NCBI RefSeq assembly: GCF_902498805.1
Contig: NZ_LR701612.1
Coordinates: 1-48,201, forward strand
Direction: 5' to 3'
Origin: Imperialibacter sp. EC-SDR9
Lineage (GTDB): Bacteria > Bacteroidota > Bacteroidia > Cytophagales > Cyclobacteriaceae
Length of the DNA stretch: 48,201 bases
Below are positions 43,432 through 48,201 of the stretch, one piece after another. How positions within the stretch are numbered: the first letter of the stretch is position 1; each line of letters opens with the position of its first letter. A program made the translations under genes and the position numbers. The notes beneath the pieces were generated by a model. The model worked only from the letters and a program-made list of their open reading frames with translations. It was not told where the DNA came from and searched no databases.

Positions 43432-44808
43432 TTAATTCACCACCACTTTTTTGCTCACCGTCTTTCTTGAGTCGGTAGCACTTAGTAAATAGACACCTGT
43501 TGATAACAGGCCTTCTGTGTGAACAGTCATTTCATTTCCTTCCGTAGTCAGCTCATGCACCAGCTGTCCTCGCAGGTCATATATTTTCACCATAGACTGG
43601 CTTTCAAATCCTGACAGCCGGATAGTAAGCTCGCTGGTGACAGGCATGGGAAAAAGCTGGACGTCTTCATTTGATCTATTGTCTGCTACGGCAGTCACAT
43701 CATAGAACCTGTACATGTCGGGCATTTCATTGCCAAAAATAGCCGCTGATGAACTTTGGAAGGCTATGAAACTCGCTTTGGCAGCGTCGCTGCTATTGGC
43801 GTAGGGCACGTAAGGAAACGACCAAGCCGCATTGATCCAGGTAAGCACCCAGGCGATGTTTTGGGATCGGCCGGTTGGGTCTCCTGTGATGGCAGGCAAT
43901 ATTGTATCCAGCCAGTATCGGGCTGCATCATCTCCGTTGGAAGCCCCTCCGTTGGTTCGGTTGCCAGTTTCTGTGAACACGGCCACTTTGCCGCTGGCGA
44001 ATGAGTAGTCGACAATAGGCGCCAGAATGTTGCGCAAGCCCGAAACAGACACCTCATAGGCATCTACGCCAACAATGTCGACATAATCGTCGCCCGGGTA
44101 GTAATTGAAATCGACTGGATTGTTCGGCGACCAGGCAAAGAGCACCGTGTTCGTTCGTTCTTCTATGTACTGTTGTGTGAGCCGGTAAAGGGTTTTGTAA
44201 GTTTGCGGAGTAGTGGCTTTGCTTCCCCACCAAAACCAACCGCCATTCATTTCGTGCAAGGGTCGGAAAACAATGGGGATGTTTTCCCCGTCGACCACCA
44301 GCTCGTTATTGATGATGTCGATTACTTTGTCCAGCTCTCCGAGGTACCAGTCTCTGTCGCCATTCAGGTCATCCACAATATTGCTCACAAGGTCTTTCAC
44401 ATCATCCTTATATTCATAGCTGCTAGTGCCCCTGGCACTGAGGTGCCAATCGTAAGTGATGACATAGCCTTGCTGGTAAGCCCATTTCACAGCCTCTGTG
44501 TGGTAGCGTCTTTCTCCTTCCGATTTCTCCAAATAGTAGTGAAAATCGGACCCTAATACAGCAGGGTGTGTCCCTGTCACGTCTTTACTGTCCGATGATT
44601 CCTTGTCTCCGTCGGCTGAACCAGAAGCGTAACTGAAGCTGTTGAAAAACTCCTGACCGAAAAGAAACTGGTTGCTGGCTTGTACCCTTCTTAGGTTGTC
44701 GTAGAGATAGAAGGTTTTGTCAGAAGCATCCGGATCGACCTGACACAATGCCCGGGAACAATAAATGGATAAGCCGAGACAAAGAAGGGCTAATGGAATC
44801 AGTTTCAT
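43432..44808 (-). CDS. GH26 endo-beta-mannanase with T9SS sorting domain
   Basis: The product is 458 residues with a signal peptide (ends ~ residue 22). The GH26 barrel (~35-370) carries the acid/base E186 in FRPLHEMNGGWFWWG and the nucleophile E280 in VFTETGNR, the two hallmarks of family 26. Endo-1,4-beta-mannanase activity is the most common in this family, though other mannan specificities exist. The C-terminus (LFPMPVTSELTIRL...GVYLLSATDSRKTVSKKVVVN) is a T9SS type A domain, so it should be secreted to the surface. It is convergent with the Gfo/Idh/MocA gene, without other polysaccharide-locus genes (no SusC/D). Confidence 0.93.
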   Translation of the reverse strand: MKLIPLALLCLGLSIYCSRALCQVDPDASDKTFYLYDNLRRVQASNQFLFGQEFFNSFSYASGSADGDKESSDSKDVTGTHPAVLGSDFHYYLEKSEGERRYHTEAVKWAYQQGYVITYDWHLSARGTSSYEYKDDVKDLVSNIVDDLNGDRDWYLGELDKVIDIINNELVVDGENIPIVFRPLHEMNGGWFWWGSKATTPQTYKTLYRLTQQYIEERTNTVLFAWSPNNPVDFNYYPGDDYVDIVGVDAYEVSVSGLRNILAPIVDYSFASGKVAVFTETGNRTNGGASNGDDAARYWLDTILPAITGDPTGRSQNIAWVLTWINAAWSFPYVPYANSSDAAKASFIAFQSSSAAIFGNEMPDMYRFYDVTAVADNRSNEDVQLFPMPVTSELTIRLSGFESQSMVKIYDLRGQLVHELTTEGNEMTVHTEGLLSTGVYLLSATDSRKTVSKKVVVN

Positions 44809-44920
44809 AAACCAAAGTGTTAGGAGGTAAGTTACATATTGTTATGTGGAATCTAAAAACGGGAAATGACAGGATGACTCGAGTTTGCCTGGCAAGTCGA
44901 ACAATTTCCCAATTCCTCCT

Positions 44921-44928
44921 TACCTTTG
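44921..44928 (+). promoter_or_regulatory. -7 box of menA (TACCTTTG), possibly leaderless
   Basis: TACCTTTG matches TAnnTTTG and ends four bases before the ATG at 44933, which would place the transcription start at the start codon. No clear -33 element was found. Confidence 0.4.
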
Positions 44929-44932
44929 CCCC

Positions 44933-45829
44933 ATGCAAATCAAACCCTGGATTTCGGCCTTCAGGCTGCGCACTCTTCCTTTGGCGCTTTCGGTCATCGC
45001 TATGGGCTCGTTTCTGGCTGCTGCAAATGGCCAGTTTCGCTGGTCAGTATGGTGGCTGGCAGCTCTTACCACGTTATTGCTGCAAATTCTTTCTAACCTG
45101 GCCAATGACTACGGTGACTCTATACATGGAGCCGACAAAGGTGACCGCAAAGGCCCCAGCCGGGCTGTGCAGTCAGGGCAAATAACCCCAGCCACAATGA
45201 AAAGGGCGATGATCATCACAGCGCTTTTGTCGTTTGCGAGCGGCTTGGCATTGCTGTGGGTAGCCCTCGGGGCTGAGTTGAAACTGCTGCTTATTTTTCT
45301 GGGACTTGGCATATTGTGTATCCTGGCAGCAATAGGCTACACCAACGGAAAGCGACCGTATGGCTATGCCGGCCTGGGCGATATTTCTGTACTCATCTTC
45401 TTTGGCTTGGTGGGAGTGGGCGGCTCTTATTTTCTGCACACCCAAACCATTGACTGGGCAGTGGTACTACCCGCCTTGTCCGTTGGGTTTTTCTCTGTAG
45501 GTGTGCTCAATGTGAACAATATTCGTGACATCGAAAGCGATAAAGCGGCTGGAAAATATTCCATACCTGTGCGTATTGGTAGGTCAAAGGCTGTTATTTA
45601 CCATTGGATACTGCTAACGGCGGGTCTTTTTTGCGGTGCCATGTACGTTTTACAAAATGCCGGAGGCTACACCAGCTGGCTGTTTCTCGTCAGCTTGCCA
45701 CTCTTCTGGAAAGTGGGCAGGGGAGTGCAAACCATAGAAGATCCAATGCAGCTCGACCCATTTTTAAAAATGATGGCTTTGAGCACAATGCTTTTTGTCA
45801 TCACCTTCGGAATAGGCATTCTGATTTAA
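44933..45829 (+). CDS. menA: 1,4-dihydroxy-2-naphthoate polyprenyltransferase
   Basis: From the ATG at 44933 the product is 298 residues with several membrane helices, normal for the UbiA family. It attaches a prenyl chain to 1,4-dihydroxy-2-naphthoate in menaquinone synthesis, the usual respiratory quinone of Bacteroidota. The two prenyl-diphosphate motifs are NDYGDSIHGAD (first Asp-rich motif) and NIRDIESDKAAGK (second). The start MQIKPWISAFRLRTLPLAL is typical of MenA. The upstream alternative at 44885 precedes the -7 box and is rejected. No other men genes are in the window. Confidence 0.95.
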   Translation: MQIKPWISAFRLRTLPLALSVIAMGSFLAAANGQFRWSVWWLAALTTLLLQILSNLANDYGDSIHGADKGDRKGPSRAVQSGQITPATMKRAMIITALLSFASGLALLWVALGAELKLLLIFLGLGILCILAAIGYTNGKRPYGYAGLGDISVLIFFGLVGVGGSYFLHTQTIDWAVVLPALSVGFFSVGVLNVNNIRDIESDKAAGKYSIPVRIGRSKAVIYHWILLTAGLFCGAMYVLQNAGGYTSWLFLVSLPLFWKVGRGVQTIEDPMQLDPFLKMMALSTMLFVITFGIGILI

Positions 45830-45916
45830 ATCAGTTGCCAGTTTGTTTAAAAAGCTTAGTAAATGCTGAGGTATTTACTATTTTTAGGTTCATTCTAACA
45901 TTACAATTTTTACGAC

Positions 45917-46756
45917 ATGAAGAATATCCTTGTTCCAACCGACTTTTCAAAACAAGCCAAATATGCTTTAGACTTTGCAGCTGTTATTGCTAAAAAAGCT
46001 TCTGCCAAAATCAAACTCGTTCATGTGCTTGAAGTGCCCAGTAGTTCTGCTCTTCATGTAACCGGTGAAGTCGAAAGTGACGACCCAATGGAGAAAATAT
46101 TCACCATCAAGCTGATAGAAAGCTCCGAAAGAAGATTGGCTGAGCTTGCTGCGAGCGTGTCGGGAGTAACGGTGGAAACACATATTCATTCTGGCAACCC
46201 TTTCCAGGTTTTGACCCATGAAATCAACGACAGCAATGTTGATTTGCTGGTAATGGGAACTTCAGGCTCTTCCGGAATCGACGAGCTGACGGTTGGCTCC
46301 AACGCCGAGAAAATGGTTCGTCATGCTACCTGCCCGGTGATTACTTTAAAAAGACCTGTGACGATTGACATTAAAGACATTGTGTTTGCTTCCGATTTCA
46401 CTGAAGATCAACCTGCTTTGATTGAGCAGCTTAAACTGGTTCAAACATTTTTCGGTGCCAAACTTCATGTGGTAAAAGTGAACACCCCTCATGACTTCCA
46501 TCCATCTCACGACGATATTATCGCCATGGATGCTTTCATTAAGAAATACGGACTTGAAAACACCTCAAGAAGCATTTACAATGATTTGAATGCTGACGAA
46601 GGGATCATGCACTATGCTGGTGATATAAAGGCAGATATGATTGCCATGGGTACCAGTGGCCGGACCGGTATTGGTCGATTCTTCCTTGGAAGTATTGCAG
46701 AGGACGTAGTTAATCATGCTGAAAGACCAGTATGGACCTACCGCCTTCATAAATAA
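45917..46756 (+). CDS. universal stress protein with two UspA domains
   Basis: The product is 279 residues, two tandem Usp domains (~1-143 and ~147-279). Each ends with the nucleotide-binding pattern G-x2-G-x9-G-S: GTSGSSGIDELTVGS in the first and GTSGRTGIGRFFLGS in the second, so both halves probably bind ATP. The N-terminal MKNILVPTDFSKQAKYALDFA is typical. Role: cytoplasmic stress adaptation, with no defined reaction. It is followed after 17 bases by the SUI1-like gene and is likely cotranscribed with it. Confidence 0.94.
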   Translation: MKNILVPTDFSKQAKYALDFAAVIAKKASAKIKLVHVLEVPSSSALHVTGEVESDDPMEKIFTIKLIESSERRLAELAASVSGVTVETHIHSGNPFQVLTHEINDSNVDLLVMGTSGSSGIDELTVGSNAEKMVRHATCPVITLKRPVTIDIKDIVFASDFTEDQPALIEQLKLVQTFFGAKLHVVKVNTPHDFHPSHDDIIAMDAFIKKYGLENTSRSIYNDLNADEGIMHYAGDIKADMIAMGTSGRTGIGRFFLGSIAEDVVNHAERPVWTYRLHK

Positions 46757-46758
46757 TA

Positions 46759-46767
46759 AAGGAGGTT
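46759..46767 (+). promoter_or_regulatory. strong Shine-Dalgarno of the SUI1-like gene (AAGGAGGTT)
   Basis: AAAGGAGGT lies seven to eight bases before the ATG at 46774. Near-perfect Shine-Dalgarno sites are rare in Bacteroidota, where ribosomes normally hide the anti-Shine-Dalgarno. Its presence ahead of a translation factor may be regulatory. Confidence 0.8.
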
Positions 46768-46773
46768 TAGTTC

Positions 46774-47118
46774 ATGTCGAAAAAGAACAGCCATAAGGAT
46801 AGGGTGGGCATTGTGTACTCCACTGCGTCGGACTTTGATTATACCACGGATCAGGAGGAAGAGGCGGATACGCTGCCGGCCAATCAGCAGGTGCTGAAAA
46901 TCTTTTATGAGAACAAGGGCCGGGGAGGAAAGCAGGTAACGCTTGTGAAGAACTTCATTGGAACCAATGCTGACCTGGAGACACTTGGTAAAAAATTGAA
47001 AGCCTACTGTGGCACTGGCGGCAGTGTGAAAGATGGCGAGATTTTGATTCAGGGAGATTTAAGGCCCAAGGTTGCTGAGTTTCTCAGGAAGCAAGGCTAT
47101 CAGGTGAAAGGAGCTTAG
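46774..47118 (+). CDS. SUI1/YciH-like translation initiation factor
   Basis: The product is 114 residues. An N-terminal tail of about 35 charged residues is followed by an SUI1/eIF1 domain: KIFYENKGRGGKQVTLVKNF, LGKKLKAYCGTGGSVKDGEI and QGDLRPKVAEFLRKQGY. These are family signatures (GRGGK..T, CGTGG and IQGD). Bacterial YciH-like proteins are thought to bind the small ribosomal subunit and affect initiation fidelity. It follows the double Usp gene by 17 bases and has an unusually strong Shine-Dalgarno. A strong terminator closes the unit. Start at ATG 46774 is set by that ribosome site. Confidence 0.94.
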   Translation: MSKKNSHKDRVGIVYSTASDFDYTTDQEEEADTLPANQQVLKIFYENKGRGGKQVTLVKNFIGTNADLETLGKKLKAYCGTGGSVKDGEILIQGDLRPKVAEFLRKQGYQVKGA

Positions 47119-47149
47119 AGTTATTGCTTAAAATATGTTGTAAAACATA

Positions 47150-47178
47150 AAAACCCCGGCACACAATGCCGGGGTTTT
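47150..47178. terminator. bidirectional intrinsic terminator
   Basis: AAAACCCCGGCA and TGCCGGGGTTTT form a perfect 12-bp stem around CACAA. It ends the Usp-SUI1 unit on the plus strand and may also serve the minus-strand gene that ends at 47288. Confidence 0.92.
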
Positions 47179-47287
47179 ATTTTCCCCGAAGGGAATTTGA
47201 TCGCATAAACCAGTGAACCATCGACCAGATGGCCGGTTTACTGATGAAAGGGACTTATGCTGCCTCCCTTTCGTTGTCGTTGTGGAA

Positions 47288-48201
47288 TTACTCTTTGATG
47301 ATTCTGTAGGATTTTACTTTCCCTTCGGTTGAGACTTGCAGTACATACACCCCTCTGGTCAGGCCAGCCAAACTGATGGATTCTGTGTCATGCAGGCTTT
47401 GACTAACCAGGTTAATCACTGTCCCACTCATGTTTATTAAGCGCAGCTCGGTTCCAATAACTAAGCCCGTAATATGTACTTTATCGACTGCTGGGTTAGG
47501 ATAAACGCTGAGGTTTGCAAACACTTCGGGAATACCTGTTTTTGTGCCTTCTTTGACTGTTACCGTAGCCGTCCACTCTTGTGTGCTGCCATCCTCAGCC
47601 GTAACAGTGTAGGTCACTGGGGCGGAAAAGTCAACTGAAACACCACTGGCCGGATCAACGCTGGCATCCGGTGATACAGTGATAGCAGGAGAAAGACCAG
47701 TGATTGTGGTTCCAGCTTCCACTTCTATAACTATCGAATGAGTCGTCGCATCAATGATGGCACTTCCTGTCGCTTCCGCAAGTTCGAATGTCAGGATGTC
47801 TTTGGCACTGCTTAGGGGAGCCGGAGCTACAGTCACCGTTACCGTCCACTCCTGCGTACTACCGTCTTCGGCCGTCACCGTATACACCACAGCGCTTGTG
47901 AAATCCTGAGGGGCGCCACTTGCAGGACTGATAGAAGCAGCAGCTGAAATGGTAATGGTGGGAGTAAGGCTACTTACATTAGTTCCTGCAACTACTTCAA
48001 TAGCTACTGTATGTGCTGTAGCGTCAATTACTGCTGGCCCGGTTTCTTCGGGCAGCGAGAAGGTCAGGATGTCCCTGGCACTGCTCAACGGCGCAGGCTC
48101 AACTGTTACTGTGACTGCCCATTCCTCCGTGGCACCATTCCCGGCAGTTACCGTGTAGGTGACTGGAGCAGAAAAATCTTGTGCTGCACCACTCGCCGGA
48201 C
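47288..48201 (-). CDS. C-terminal part of a T9SS-secreted protein with tandem Ig-like repeats (cut by window edge)
   Basis: The frame is open to the right edge of the window, so the true start lies outside; the start-like codon at 48088 is an internal TTG. At least two full repeats of about 90 residues are visible, with a third entering from the edge. Each reads like DUF5018-type domains: ILTFELAEATGSAIIDATTH, then PASG..DF, and TVTAEDGSTQEWTVTVTV. The final ~75 residues (VYPNPAVDKVHITG...GVYVLQVSTEGKVKSYRIIKE) are a T9SS type A sorting domain. It is probably a cell-surface or released protein; the catalytic or binding part, if any, is missing. Confidence 0.85.
   Translation of the reverse strand, partial: PASGAAQDFSAPVTYTVTAGNGATEEWAVTVTVEPAPLSSARDILTFSLPEETGPAVIDATAHTVAIEVVAGTNVSSLTPTITISAAASISPASGAPQDFTSAVVYTVTAEDGSTQEWTVTVTVAPAPLSSAKDILTFELAEATGSAIIDATTHSIVIEVEAGTTITGLSPAITVSPDASVDPASGVSVDFSAPVTYTVTAEDGSTQEWTATVTVKEGTKTGIPEVFANLSVYPNPAVDKVHITGLVIGTELRLINMSGTVINLVSQSLHDTESISLAGLTRGVYVLQVSTEGKVKSYRIIKE

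Noticed and set aside
45821-45834. Palindrome CTGATTTAAATCAG at the menA stop
   Set aside because: It overlaps the stop codon, has no loop or T run, and such short palindromes are expected by chance.

Overview
The window looks like chromosomal DNA of a free-living Bacteroidota, most likely of the Cytophagales/Cytophagia type. The evidence is: several secreted proteins ending in type IX secretion (T9SS) sorting domains, a PorP/SprF protein and a CHU_C-type C-terminal domain, -7 boxes of the form TAnnTTTG, almost no Shine-Dalgarno sequences, and signal peptides ending in AQ or SQ. No rRNA, tRNA, CRISPR array, phage or intact transposon was found. GC is moderate (around 45-50% by eye), with one clearly AT-richer island at about 35.6-37.9 kb.

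Layout. 0.1-2.6 kb: a small hypothetical gene, then an ECF41 sigma factor with two carboxymuconolactone decarboxylase/AhpD-like genes. 2.7-5.5 kb (minus): a porin, Rieske lipoprotein and di-heme lipoprotein operon behind a DtxR/MntR-like palindrome. 5.7-13.4 kb (minus): a compact run of NamZ muramidase, fmt, folA, SDR and a 1420-residue subtilase with a T9SS tail. 13.4-19.2 kb: an FtsX/LolE-type permease with a TTG start, a DPM1-like glycosyltransferase, a HAD-IIIA phosphatase, arginine decarboxylase, arginase and DUF1328. 19.4-20.4 kb: a DUF1593 nucleoside-hydrolase-like protein.

20.6-29.8 kb (plus) is a cell-surface operon: a highly repetitive adhesin or tail-fibre-like protein, now split by a 2-base insertion at the junction of an exact 162-bp tandem duplication, then a CHU_C protein, a PorP/SprF protein and a TPR-PD40-OmpA-LysM protein. 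This is the usual layout of a T9SS substrate with its outer-membrane partners. A secreted TPR-CHAT putative peptidase converges on it and overlaps its last codons. 33.0-35.5 kb has a transglutaminase-like protein, a DUF6624 protein and a small secreted protein.

35.7-37.8 kb (minus) carries a two-gene overlapping module, AlbA_2/GHKL-ATPase plus a ParA-like ATPase, with AT-rich composition and signs of transfer; it is the best candidate for an uncharacterised, possibly defensive, system. Then come argS, a glutathione peroxidase, a 440-bp gene-free stretch dense in inverted repeats, a putative metalloprotease lipoprotein, a secreted Gfo/Idh/MocA oxidoreductase, a GH26 mannanase with T9SS tail, menA, a double UspA protein, an SUI1/YciH translation factor with a strong Shine-Dalgarno (rare in this phylum), and the C-terminal part of a repeat-domain T9SS protein that runs off the right edge.

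All functions are inferred from reading motifs in the translations; no database search was possible.
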